Under the pieces are notes generated by a model. It was not told the origin of the DNA. It did no database searches and saw only the letters and a list, made by a program, of their open reading frames with translations. The position numbers were made by a program, and so were the translations under genes. A stretch of DNA of 42,807 nucleotides from a virus, in the IMG/VR virus record IMGVR_UViG_3300046505_000019, positions 1-42,807 of that record. One strand, 5' to 3'. Shown in pieces: positions 6,901 to 13,420 of the stretch. The stretch's first letter is position 1. Every line of letters starts with the position of its first letter.

Positions 6901-7453
6901 TGGATGCCGCCAATAACCGCGCTTTCAGTTGGAACGCGATCATGGTATGCATGGCCTGTGACCCGTCATAAGGTTGTCCGCCCTGTTGCCATCGTTTGAT
7001 TTCGGAGCGGAACGCCGCCCACGCTTGCCCCAACTCCTGCCACAGTTTCGGGTGACAGCGTTTATAGAGACAGCGATCCTTTTTAGGAATGGCGAGGCGA
7101 TACCGTTCAATGGCGAACCGCGTCCAGATGATCTGCTCAGAACGGCGGTCTATCTTCAACTCGCTTCCCCACATCGGATTCTTTGCGGCGTACTCGGCGC
7201 GTTCCATCCCGATTTGCCCGGTCTTCATTTTCTCCTGATACTCCATAACGAGCGGAATCATGTCGTCCAGAAACCGACCCAACGCGATTTCGGATCGGCG
7301 GTATGCCAACGTATCCGCCGCCATTTTGTCAGGGGATGCTTCAAACGCCTGTCGGTGTTTATTGCGTTCGGATTGCAGGGAAAGAAACTCACGGCCTAAT
7401 GCGGACTTCAGCGGACAGATATGCTCGAACTGTTTTTCCTGCTGTTCAGACAT
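6893..7453 (-). CDS. hypothetical partner of the DUF3987 ATPase (186 aa)
   Basis: Good ribosome binding site (GGAGGGGCT) before ATG 7453. The protein is helical and strongly charged, with many Trp/Arg/Lys residues in the C-terminal half (RCHPKLWQELGQAWAAFRSE), which suggests nucleic-acid or protein binding. It overlaps the ATPase gene by 8 bases and so is co-translated; a loader or primase accessory role is a guess. Confidence 0.5.
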   Translation of the reverse strand: MSEQQEKQFEHICPLKSALGREFLSLQSERNKHRQAFEASPDKMAADTLAYRRSEIALGRFLDDMIPLVMEYQEKMKTGQIGMERAEYAAKNPMWGSELKIDRRSEQIIWTRFAIERYRLAIPKKDRCLYKRCHPKLWQELGQAWAAFRSEIKRWQQGGQPYDGSQAMHTMIAFQLKARLLAASND

Positions 7454-7619
7454 AGCCCCTCCACGAAAATAGACCCCGAACGGTAGGCGGAACCCTTGGC
7501 AGAGAATGCGCTACCGTCGGGGAAAATGGGATTTTAGGATTAGCCAAGGATTCCATATGAGTCATTGAATTACTTATATGTAACGGTGTCAATGCCCGCC
7601 GTCATACTCGGGCAGGGGG

Positions 7620-8273
7620 TCAAAACAGTACCGCCTGAGTGGGAATTTCTGTAGAAGCGTCATAGCGTTTTGTGTCTCCTTTCGGATAGTCGGGTAGAAC
7701 CTTATAGCGCAGGAGCTTGCGCATTTCCCTAACTTCTTTTTTTGATCCCAGGAAATATACATAGCGGTGTTTTGGTTTTGGTTTAACTTTCTCGATATTG
7801 TTTCGTGATGCCCATTGACTAATTGTTTCTCCAGGCTTGGTTAGATGTCTTGGATGTGTTTTTATTCCATCAATAATATATTCGGAGTCATGTGCCGTTA
7901 CTGCCCCTGTGTAGAGGAAATTTGTGGCCTGATAAATATAACCCTTGTGTCCCATTCCCTCATCAGCATAACTGACGACAATACAGGGATGAGGAAGAAG
8001 TTTTAATGCTCCTGAAACAAGAATAGAAGAAGCATTTTTTATTTTAGAATCCACCACAAGCCTATTTAATTCAATAACCTTATCAGACATCGTTGGTCCG
8101 CAGATACTTTTCTGGATCATGGGAGTAGCAGGTTGCCCAAAAGTAACAACACCCTGGGAAATAGAATTTTCAAATAGTCCAAAAGCGTATTGGACACAAG
8201 GCATCCGATGGGCGTAATGTTTCTGCATCACCCATTGATAGGCTTCTTCGTTTGGAATCTGTTGGACGTTCAC
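7620..8273 (-). CDS. mom: Mom-like DNA adenine-modification protein (217 aa)
   Basis: The sequence follows the Mu Mom family throughout: an N-terminal QKHYAHRMP and FGLFE segment, VIELNRLV (66-73), then SYADEGMGHKGYIYQATNFL (101-120) and YTG, and a C-terminal KPKHRYVYFLGSKKE with a Lys/Arg-rich tail. Mom has a GNAT-like fold and converts adenine in DNA to a methylcarbamoyl form that resists many restriction enzymes. The start is set at GTG 8273 because AAAGGTGAGG precedes it and GTGA overlaps the stop of the Cys-rich gene 8270-8458; a longer frame could begin at ATG 8321. Family assignment is firm; activity is inferred. Confidence 0.8.
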   Translation of the reverse strand: MNVQQIPNEEAYQWVMQKHYAHRMPCVQYAFGLFENSISQGVVTFGQPATPMIQKSICGPTMSDKVIELNRLVVDSKIKNASSILVSGALKLLPHPCIVVSYADEGMGHKGYIYQATNFLYTGAVTAHDSEYIIDGIKTHPRHLTKPGETISQWASRNNIEKVKPKPKHRYVYFLGSKKEVREMRKLLRYKVLPDYPKGDTKRYDASTEIPTQAVLF

Positions 8274-8458
8274 GCCCTCACCTTTCGCGGGGGGGGTTGG
8301 AACTGCAAACACGTCGGGCATGTCACCCTTCCCCAAAAGTCTGAGCAACAGTCAGGGCGCGGCGATCCTTTGTCGTAGGTTTCGCAAAGGTGACAGCCCC
8401 CTTCGTCAGGGTTTAATTTGTGGATCGTCATCCCTTCCTTGGCGGGGGTGTTTTTCAT
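8270..8458 (-). CDS. Com-like Cys-rich protein upstream of mom (62 aa)
   Basis: The start is ATG 8458 behind AAGGTGG. Six Cys are arranged as CHLC (22-25), CC (37-38) and CPTC (47-50), enough for one or two zinc sites, followed by a Pro/Arg tail encoded by a C8 run. Its stop overlaps the mom-like start as GTGA. In Mu the small zinc-finger protein Com is encoded just upstream of and overlapping mom, and activates mom translation. Position, size and Cys content fit; the sequence itself is not recognisably Com. Confidence 0.6.
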   Translation of the reverse strand: MKNTPAKEGMTIHKLNPDEGGCHLCETYDKGSPRPDCCSDFWGRVTCPTCLQFQPPPRKVRA

Positions 8459-8469
8459 GTCCACCTTAT

Positions 8470-8497
8470 ACTATATCCCTTGTTTATTTGCAAACAA
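8470..8497 (-). promoter_or_regulatory. promoter of the com-mom-like pair, overlapping an operator
   Basis: Minus-strand TTGTTT (8497-8492), 16-base spacer, TATAGT (8475-8470). The -35 is one arm of the inverted repeat TTGTTT-N6-AAACAA (8480-8497), so a bound repressor would occlude it. The plus-strand ribbon-helix-helix gene begins 30 bases away and is the natural candidate regulator. Confidence 0.5.
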
Positions 8498-8526
8498 TAT
8501 GTTAGTGTTGGCGCGGAGGTAACATT

Positions 8527-8688
8527 ATGGCAGAACCAAAAGACAAGAAGGAATACCCGATGCTGTCGGTACGAATGTCTCCACGGCTTATCGACGATAT
8601 AAACGAGTGTTCCGCAAATATGCATATGAAAGTACCGCAATTCATCCGATACGTTCTAATGGAATGGTGTTCCTCGTCGAAAAAATAA
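8527..8688 (+). CDS. ribbon-helix-helix (Arc/CopG-like) regulator (53 aa)
   Basis: Start ATG 8527 behind GGAGGTAAC. The layout is that of an RHH dimer: a short strand (PMLSVRMS, residues 11-18), helix one (PRLIDDINECSANM), a turn (HMKV) and helix two (PQFIRYVLMEWC). Such proteins bind short palindromes through the N-terminal strands. It lies between two similar operators, at 8480-8497 and 8699-8710, and diverges from the mom-like operon, so it may control both directions. No toxin partner is visible. Confidence 0.65.
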   Translation: MAEPKDKKEYPMLSVRMSPRLIDDINECSANMHMKVPQFIRYVLMEWCSSSKK

Positions 8689-8691
8689 ACA

Positions 8692-8720
8692 TTGACAGAT
8701 TGTTTACAATGGACTATACT
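8692..8720 (+). promoter_or_regulatory. strong sigma70-like promoter of the replication operon
   Basis: TTGACA (8692-8697), 17-base spacer, TATACT (8715-8720), close to consensus. The spacer contains ATTGT-TT-ACAAT (8699-8710), which shares the TTGTTT/ACAA core of the operator at 8480-8497. Control by the upstream RHH protein is likely. Confidence 0.75.
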
Positions 8721-8755
8721 CCCTTTGTCGTCAGACCCGCTGAAGGAGGAAGCCG

Positions 8756-8845
8756 ATGAGCGCAAGAGAGATAAGGAAGTGGCTGGAGCAAGCCTTGGTC
8801 TTAGCGGCGATCTATCGGATTAACAGGAGGATCGGATGGAGATAA
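8756..8845 (+). CDS. hypothetical microprotein (29 aa)
   Basis: First frame after the strong promoter, with GGAGGAAGCCG before ATG 8756. One amphipathic, basic helix (SAREIRKWLEQALVLAAIYR). It overlaps the next gene by 10 bases. It may act as a leader peptide for coupling. No family recognised. Confidence 0.4.
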   Translation: MSAREIRKWLEQALVLAAIYRINRRIGWR

Positions 8846-8997
8846 TGGAGATCAGCGCACATTGGCAGGACTGGAAAGCGTGTGTCCGTGAGGCGAAGAA
8901 GCAACCGCTGAACCTGATCTGGCAGTACATGGCGGCGAAGGCGCAGATGAAACTGGTCTGCTACCAAGCCCAATACTTTGCGGAGGTGCGAGCGTGA
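8836..8997 (+). CDS. hypothetical helical protein (53 aa)
   Basis: Start ATG 8836 behind ACAGGAGGATCGG. All-helical, with paired Trp and Gln (HWQDWKACVREAKKQPLNL). The stop overlaps the next start as GTGA. Function unknown. Confidence 0.5.
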   Translation: MEIMEISAHWQDWKACVREAKKQPLNLIWQYMAAKAQMKLVCYQAQYFAEVRA

Positions 8998-9191
8998 CCC
9001 CCAATCAACGTCAAGACATGGATCGAGATGTGGAAGTAGTGCGCCGCTTCGAGCCTTTGAATGTGCGCCAGTATTCATGGTGGTACCGCCATGGCGAAGA
9101 AATAGGAATGATGTTGTGGGTCTTTGCCTTGACGTTAGCGGGCGCGACGGTGTGGATGTCGCTGGACTCGACACTCAAATGGTTCCGTTAG
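8994..9191 (+). CDS. single-pass membrane protein (65 aa)
   Basis: GTG start coupled to the preceding gene (GTGA) with GCGGAGGTGCGA upstream. About 35 polar residues precede one transmembrane segment (GMMLWVFALTLAGATVWM) and a short tail. Role unknown; an inner-membrane protein made early could act in superinfection exclusion. Confidence 0.55.
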   Translation: MTPNQRQDMDRDVEVVRRFEPLNVRQYSWWYRHGEEIGMMLWVFALTLAGATVWMSLDSTLKWFR

Positions 9192-9229
9192 TCTGTTGCG
9201 AACTCTGCACGAAACAGGAGGAACTTTAC

Positions 9230-9439
9230 ATGAACAAAATCGAAGGGTCTGTGTCTGACAGCCACATTGTGAACTTCCTGAAAAGTGCGCCGCCATCAGC
9301 TCCGATTGAACTTCGGGATTTTGACCGTGACCCGCGCTTTGCTGACAAATACCCGTCAGCGTCTCAGTTGTGGCATGAACAGCGGGAGATTGACAAGTTT
9401 ATTGATTCCGACATTGACCATTCGGAGCATGGGATATGA
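9230..9439 (+). CDS. hypothetical acidic protein (69 aa)
   Basis: Start ATG 9230 behind ACAGGAGGAAC. Polar and acidic (IELRDFDRDPRFADKYPSAS), with no motif recognised. ATGA overlap with the next gene. Confidence 0.55.
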   Translation: MNKIEGSVSDSHIVNFLKSAPPSAPIELRDFDRDPRFADKYPSASQLWHEQREIDKFIDSDIDHSEHGI

Positions 9440-9660
9440 GTAGCTACTGCCAGTTGTGCAAGCACACCCTGGCGTATGATTCCATCGAAATTGAGTGCGG
9501 GAAACATGGAAACGACCTCTTGCCGATTGACCTTTGCGAGGCGCATCTGACGCTGGCGCAGGATCACGTCGGAGTATTTGACGAGATTTATGCTGACCGT
9601 ATCGACGAGTTAAACGTCCAGCACAAGGTTCGTGGCGTTGACCTTTCGGATGTCGGATGA
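9436..9660 (+). CDS. zinc-binding-like protein (74 aa)
   Basis: ATGA-coupled at both ends. CQLCKHTL, C at residue 21 with GKHG, and CEAH make a treble-clef-like Cys/His set in the first 37 residues. Similar small phage proteins are of unknown function. Confidence 0.55.
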   Translation: MSSYCQLCKHTLAYDSIEIECGKHGNDLLPIDLCEAHLTLAQDHVGVFDEIYADRIDELNVQHKVRGVDLSDVG

Positions 9661-9773
9661 TTTGTTGGAATTGCAAACACTACAAGGCGTGGCACGACAT
9701 TATTATGGGGTGCGGATACTACGCAGACGGAAAGAAGTGCGACTGTCGTGAATATCAACAAGACGCTCCCTAA
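9657..9773 (+). CDS. Cys-rich microprotein (38 aa)
   Basis: ATGA-coupled to 9436-9660. CWNCKHY, MGCGYY and CDCREY give five Cys in 38 residues, a plausible single zinc site. It sits directly upstream of the Sak4-like gene. Function unknown. Confidence 0.5.
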   Translation: MICWNCKHYKAWHDIIMGCGYYADGKKCDCREYQQDAP

Positions 9774-9820
9774 CGATTTCAAATGAAGCGTGACGCGCTA
9801 TAACGTCAAAAGGAGAATAC

Positions 9821-10702
9821 ATGAGAGCCATAAAACCAGAAGTCGTTAAACCGGGGAAACCGACATTCCTCGTATCAGGCCCACCGAAGACATGGAAAAC
9901 CAGACTGGCCCTGTCATTCCCTCAGCCGTACTATGTGGACACCGAAGCCGGAGCGACCCAGCCGCACTATATGCAAGACCTCATTGCATCGGGCGGGGTA
10001 TACATGGGACAGGCGCAAGGGTCACAGAACTTCAATACCGTCATTGAAGAAGTGCGCTGGCTCCAAACGAACAAGCATGAGTACAAGACCTTCGTTCTGG
10101 ACTCGTTATCCCATATCAGCAACTTGGGGTTCGATCTGGAAGAAGCGCGGATGATTGATGCTGGCAAAACCATCACGTTCGCATCCAACCGTAAGCCGAC
10201 GATGCGGCAGGTGCGCAGGTTCTTTTCATTGCTCAATAACCTGGACATGACAAAAATTATCATCTGTCATTCCAAAGATAAATGGGTGGGGGAAGGTGAC
10301 GACAGGAAACGGGAAGGCGTGACGTTCGACGGATGGGATAAACTCGAATACATCCTTGACCTATGGTGCGAATCCCGTAGGGTTGGGAAAGAGGCGGCTA
10401 TGACTGTCCGAGCGACACGCTTCAAGCAGTTCCCGCTCGGGTTTGAAGTCCCGATGAGCTATCAGGCGTTCGCCAAGTTCTATGGCGAAAACACCATGGA
10501 CAAAGCCGCCGTGCCTATTGTCCTTGCGACTCCCGAACAGGTCGCTGAAATCAAGCGGCTTGTAGCGATGCTGAAGATGTCGGAGGACGATATCGATAAG
10601 GAACTGACGAAAAGCAAAGTGCAGGAGATCGAGGATTTACCGAACGCCGCCGCCGATGCGTTCTTGCTGGTTCTCAACAACAAAATAAAGGGAGTGAAAT
10701 AA
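9821..10702 (+). CDS. Sak4-like / AAA_24 RecA-fold ATPase (293 aa)
   Basis: Start ATG 9821 behind AAAGGAGAATAC. Walker A is GPPKTWKT (20-27), Walker B is TFVLDSLSH (90-98), and NNLDMTKIIICHSK follows, as in the phage AAA_24/Sak4 group of RecA-like single-strand annealing or recombination ATPases. The C-terminal 80 residues add a helical domain (TPEQVAEIKRLVAMLKMSED). It forms an island with a probable ssDNA-binding partner and a possible nuclease, matching the common Sak4-SSB pairing. Confidence 0.7.
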   Translation: MRAIKPEVVKPGKPTFLVSGPPKTWKTRLALSFPQPYYVDTEAGATQPHYMQDLIASGGVYMGQAQGSQNFNTVIEEVRWLQTNKHEYKTFVLDSLSHISNLGFDLEEARMIDAGKTITFASNRKPTMRQVRRFFSLLNNLDMTKIIICHSKDKWVGEGDDRKREGVTFDGWDKLEYILDLWCESRRVGKEAAMTVRATRFKQFPLGFEVPMSYQAFAKFYGENTMDKAAVPIVLATPEQVAEIKRLVAMLKMSEDDIDKELTKSKVQEIEDLPNAAADAFLLVLNNKIKGVK

Positions 10703-10703
10703 C

Positions 10704-11054
10704 ATGATAGAAGAAGTGAATTGTAACAACGAATACGAAAGCAAGTCCCTTCCTGACGGGCATTTGAAGCTGACGGTTGTAGCGGGGACTCCACGCAAGG
10801 CGAAGAATACGTACTGGTGGAAGTTCTCATTCATTGCCGATGATGGAACCGAGGGACAGGGAGAAATCGGTCTTTTCGGGAACCAGATGGGGCCGTTACT
10901 TAAGACGCTCGGGTGTCCCGAAGGAAGCAAGCCGGGATATTACGTTCTTAACTCGGACATCACGGACAACGGGAAGGTTGAAGCGACGATCTATACCGAC
11001 GATAAAGGCTACAAGCGCATGAAGGATATCGTCGGGTCAGGCGTCCCCTACTGA
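10704..11054 (+). CDS. probable ssDNA-binding/DUF669-like partner of Sak4 (116 aa)
   Basis: It starts two bases after the previous stop. Beta-rich (HLKLTVVAGTPRKAKNTYWW, then KFSFIADDGTEGQGEI), with the size and position of the SSB-like or DUF669-like proteins that accompany Sak4 in phages. There is no acidic SSB tail; it ends in GSGVPY. Identity rests mainly on fold impression and context. Confidence 0.45.
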   Translation: MIEEVNCNNEYESKSLPDGHLKLTVVAGTPRKAKNTYWWKFSFIADDGTEGQGEIGLFGNQMGPLLKTLGCPEGSKPGYYVLNSDITDNGKVEATIYTDDKGYKRMKDIVGSGVPY

Positions 11055-11055
11055 C

Positions 11056-11547
11056 ATGGCCAACGACCTCGCATTGGAAGAACTCCGACGAGAAGGATTC
11101 ACGCCTTGGGTGGTTGAACGTCAACTCGGGCCATTCGTCAAGTCGGACTTCTTCCTTTGCGGGGACGTTTTCGGGCATTACCCTAACTGCGACAGGCGTG
11201 ACAGGATCATCAATTCGTGCGGGGATGATGTTCAAGTCCACATCGATAAGTACCTGAAGGGGTATTCGGTCGAGCGTATGCGGAAGAACAAAGAGACGAA
11301 AAAAGCGGAAATCTTCATCAAGGAATTCCCCCCAAATCCGTATTTATCGACTCTGCTTCTGAAGTACGATTTCTACATCTATAGTTTCGTTCTTCGCAAA
11401 GATTTCAAGAACGACGGGAAACGATCCAAACGCAGTATATGGAATTGCCGCAAGTGGAAAGCGATCTTGAGTCCCGAAGGGGTTGTCTCTTTTGAGCAGG
11501 AGTTTGAATCCCCTTCGGAGACAGCGATGAAGGGCAATGGCGATTGA
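11056..11547 (+). CDS. possible PD-(D/E)XK-type nuclease (163 aa)
   Basis: The order of elements, WVVERQ (18-23), KSDFFLCGDVFG (29-40), VQVH (59-62), RMRKNK, a hydrophobic strand (FYIYSFVLRK) and a late WNCRKWKAIL, parallels small phage restriction-fold nucleases that read RxDLFGxxD...VQVT. The catalytic set is not fully conserved in the usual positions. Downstream of the Sak4-like ATPase it would suit a recombination nuclease or resolvase. An unrelated fold is quite possible. Confidence 0.4.
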   Translation: MANDLALEELRREGFTPWVVERQLGPFVKSDFFLCGDVFGHYPNCDRRDRIINSCGDDVQVHIDKYLKGYSVERMRKNKETKKAEIFIKEFPPNPYLSTLLLKYDFYIYSFVLRKDFKNDGKRSKRSIWNCRKWKAILSPEGVVSFEQEFESPSETAMKGNGD

Positions 11548-11626
11548 CAAGATTCTCGTCTGGTTCCTGATCTTTTTTCTAGGCCCTGTTCTGGAAGGAT
11601 GGATTCTATGGCAATTGCTGAAGTAA
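11537..11626 (+). CDS. hydrophobic microprotein (29 aa)
   Basis: Starts inside the end of 11056-11547 (11-base overlap) and reads MAIDKILVWFLIFFLGPVLE then GWILWQLLK, essentially one transmembrane helix. The ribosome binding site is weak, so coupling would be needed. Could be a small membrane effector. Confidence 0.35.
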   Translation: MAIDKILVWFLIFFLGPVLEGWILWQLLK

Positions 11627-11853
11627 TGTTGACCTGTGCCCTCGCCCTCGCAACCCCCTCATTCAGGGGGCCTTTGACGGCACAGGCTTTTGAGCAGGAG
11701 TACAAGTGGATTCACTCGTTGCTGGAATCCGTATACCCCGACCATGAGTTCAGAATCGTCCCGAAGGTCATGCACGAAGTTCCGCGTGGGTACGGAGAGT
11801 TGCCGATGAGCTGGCGTGGTCATCGCATTTATTTTCGGAGGAGGTCGGCGTGA
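11608..11853 (+). CDS. hypothetical protein (81 aa)
   Basis: ATG 11608 is preferred (GGAAGGA eight bases upstream); a start at 11626 (TAATG with the microprotein) is possible. The N-terminal 15 residues are hydrophobic and Ala-rich; the rest is aromatic and basic (HEVPRGYGELPMSWRGHRIY). Function unknown. Confidence 0.45.
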   Translation: MAIAEVMLTCALALATPSFRGPLTAQAFEQEYKWIHSLLESVYPDHEFRIVPKVMHEVPRGYGELPMSWRGHRIYFRRRSA

Positions 11854-11914
11854 AAATATCCCAAGAGCGCAGGTGGTGGACTAACCCCCGCCGGGGGAAT
11901 GAGAGGAGAACCGA

Positions 11915-12322
11915 ATGTCTGAGATTCTTATTTCTCTATGTGAAGACTGTTCAGCGAGACAGAGAAAAGCGGAACGGGAACGATGGGAATACAATGCCCC
12001 GCATTATCCCGTAGATTGGGAACAGCGGTACGAGTCTGACACGAAATACAACTGTAACGCCAACGGTGCGGAACTTCGCGCAAAGGATTTGGAGATGTGC
12101 AAGTCAATAAAGATCGGAGATCAAATATCCAACTACGGAGGATGGCCGCGCATCTGGCAGAAGGTTCTAGATATTGCCATGAAGGTGGAGTGGCCTTTGA
12201 ATCGCCCCGATGTGTGTTTCCTGATTACAGGCACATTGGGGCCAACGTGGGAGCATTGGTGGTCTATTACGGATCATGAATCCCCCTTCCCCGCCGGGAG
12301 TGGGAAAGGAGATCCAAAATGA
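11915..12322 (+). CDS. hypothetical protein (135 aa)
   Basis: Start ATG 11915 behind GAGAGGAGAACCGA and just downstream of a small CCCCCGCCGGGGG hairpin (11885-11897). N-terminal CEDCSARQR, a later C...C pair and a Trp-rich C-terminal half (GPTWEHWWSITDHE). No family recognised. ATGA overlap with the next microprotein. Confidence 0.5.
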   Translation: MSEILISLCEDCSARQRKAERERWEYNAPHYPVDWEQRYESDTKYNCNANGAELRAKDLEMCKSIKIGDQISNYGGWPRIWQKVLDIAMKVEWPLNRPDVCFLITGTLGPTWEHWWSITDHESPFPAGSGKGDPK

Positions 12323-12378
12323 AACTCGCCCTTGTGCTGGTGACTCTGGTGTTGATCGCGATAACGATATGGGGATGA
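12319..12378 (+). CDS. 19-aa hydrophobic peptide
   Basis: ATGA-coupled to 11915-12322 with GGGAAAGGAGATCCAAA upstream, a good ribosome binding site. The whole peptide (MKLALVLVTLVLIAITIWG) is one short transmembrane helix. Size and coupling fit a real membrane microprotein, but chance cannot be excluded. Confidence 0.35.
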   Translation: MKLALVLVTLVLIAITIWG

Positions 12379-12416
12379 CGATGACCACTGAGATCGCCGA
12401 GGGCCAAACACTATGG

Positions 12417-12466
12417 GGGGGATGGGAGAGGTACTTCCGCAAAAGTCACTCTCGGCGGCATCCCCC
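12417..12466 (+). other. structured element upstream of the tRNA (possible terminator)
   Basis: GGGGGATG (12417-12424) pairs with CATCCCCC (12459-12466), and inside it GAGAG can pair with CTCTC; the outer stem is followed by TTCTATTT. It may end the upstream transcript or be a processing site for the tRNA. It is too short to be a second tRNA. Confidence 0.35.
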
Positions 12467-12469
12467 TTC

Positions 12470-12481
12470 TATTTCGGGCGG
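12470..12481. repeat. 12-bp direct repeat flanking the tRNA (left copy)
   Basis: TATTTCGGGCGG occurs here and again at 12563-12574, immediately bracketing the tRNA gene; the left copy includes the first bases of the acceptor stem. Consistent with acquisition or duplication by recombination. Confidence 0.6.
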
Positions 12482-12559
12482 GGAAGTCTCTAATGGATTG
12501 GGAGCCGGACTGTAAATCCGGTGCGTTTACGCAAGAAGGTTCGATCCCTTCTCCCCGCA
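12478..12559 (+). tRNA. tRNA-Tyr (anticodon GTA)
   Basis: Acceptor stem GCGGGGA/TCCCCGC with discriminator A559; anticodon stem CCGGA/TCCGG around loop CTGTAAA, giving anticodon GTA (512-514); long variable arm (GCG-TTTA-CGC), the type II shape expected of bacterial tRNA-Tyr; T arm GAAGG-TTCGATC-CCTTC. The D stem TCTC/GGGA needs one G-T pair. CCA is not encoded. It is the only tRNA I found. Confidence 0.93.
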
Positions 12560-12562
12560 GAT

Positions 12563-12574
12563 TATTTCGGGCGG
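12563..12574. repeat. 12-bp direct repeat flanking the tRNA (right copy)
   Basis: Exact second copy of TATTTCGGGCGG (first at 12470-12481), beginning four bases after the tRNA 3' end. Confidence 0.6.
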
Positions 12575-12609
12575 CGCGGCGTGGGAATTAAATAAAAAGG
12601 AGAAATAAA

Positions 12610-12945
12610 ATGAACGCAATCAAAGACTGTTACTTGATAAACGAGGTTGATGAGAATGGAAACCCGACTGGCGGAAAAGCGTCAGGTGTTGGGATGGAAA
12701 TACGTTGGCAAAAAGGACCACTTGGACGTGGGACCGATCGGCAAACTCCGAATGGCGCATTTGTGGAAACGGTCTTATCGGCGGTTTTGCAACGCATTGA
12801 ATTTTATCAATCGGCCAATGGTGGCAAATTCAAATGCCGTGAAAATGCCCTTGCCATTACGAAGATCGAGGAGGCATTGCTCTGGTTGGATAAGCGCACT
12901 CGTGATCGTGAAGCGAGAGAAGTAGAAGGTACGCACGTAGCCTGA
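12610..12945 (+). CDS. conserved small phage protein (111 aa)
   Basis: Start ATG 12610 behind AAAAGGAGAAATAAA. It has EIRWQKGPLGRG, NGAFVETVLSAVLQRIEFYQ, then CRENALAITKIEEALLWLDK and RTRDREAREVEGTH, a pattern I recognise as a widespread small phage family (often mislabelled ABC transporter ATPase; there is no Walker motif). Helical, probably cytoplasmic. Biochemical function unknown; an anti-defence role would be a guess. Confidence 0.65.
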   Translation: MNAIKDCYLINEVDENGNPTGGKASGVGMEIRWQKGPLGRGTDRQTPNGAFVETVLSAVLQRIEFYQSANGGKFKCRENALAITKIEEALLWLDKRTRDREAREVEGTHVA

Positions 12946-12994
12946 ATCTGGCCGCCGCCCGTTGATTTGAGAATAAACCGAGAGGGAGGTAGCC

Positions 12995-13420
12995 ATGACA
13001 CCGATGGAGAGGGCAGAGAAAATTGCAGAGATTATTTGTTCTGATCCTCCCTATACGCCAGACAAGCAGATGAAAATGATCGCCGCCCAGATCGAGGCCG
13101 CCGAGCGCGACGCTTCCCGCGAACTGGCGCGACAGGAAGACCGTCAAGGACGAGAACTTGATCGGGATATTCAGGAGGACATGATGCACGACGAAAGCGA
13201 CTGGCTGAACTGCGAACATTGCTTTGGGAAGATGCCCGCATGGATGAGGGTTCTTGGCATCGCGCTTCTCGCATGGTTTATTGCGGCTGGTGTGACGGTT
13301 TTCTTTATGTGGGCTGTCGGGCGATCAGCCAACAATCCCAAGCCGCAAGTGCGGGCGCAGATCGATCAGATGAAGCTGACGGCCTGTTGCGAGATGAAGG
13401 GATGCGATAACTGCCACTAG
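12995..13420 (+). CDS. membrane protein with Cys clusters (141 aa)
   Basis: Start ATG 12995 behind GGGAGGTAGCC. A charged helix (residues 20-60) precedes CEHC, then one transmembrane segment (VLGIALLAWFIAAGVTVFFM), then a tail ending CCEMKGCDNCH. One membrane pass with Cys pairs on both sides. Last gene of the rightward operon; the stop meets the leftward lysis cassette. A spanin-like or exclusion role is possible but unproven. Confidence 0.55.
   Translation: MTPMERAEKIAEIICSDPPYTPDKQMKMIAAQIEAAERDASRELARQEDRQGRELDRDIQEDMMHDESDWLNCEHCFGKMPAWMRVLGIALLAWFIAAGVTVFFMWAVGRSANNPKPQVRAQIDQMKLTACCEMKGCDNCH

Noticed and set aside
7560-7600. TTGACA on the minus strand upstream of 6893-7453
   Set aside because: No acceptable -10 at 16-18 bases; kept only as a note that TATGTAACG, seen at the early operator, also occurs here.
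11850-12017. GTG frame (about 55 aa) coupled by GTGA to 11608-11853
   Set aside because: More than half overlaps the start of 11915-12322 in another frame and the peptide is Arg-rich without features, although GGAGGTCGGC precedes it.
12415-12467. Second tRNA just before tRNA-Tyr
   Set aside because: GGGGGGA/TCCCCCT could mimic an acceptor stem, but only about 50 bases are enclosed and there is no T or anticodon arm.
12375-12515. 46-aa frame coupled to the 19-aa peptide
   Set aside because: Its 3' third runs through the tRNA-Tyr gene and the flanking repeat; probably a relic or chance frame.
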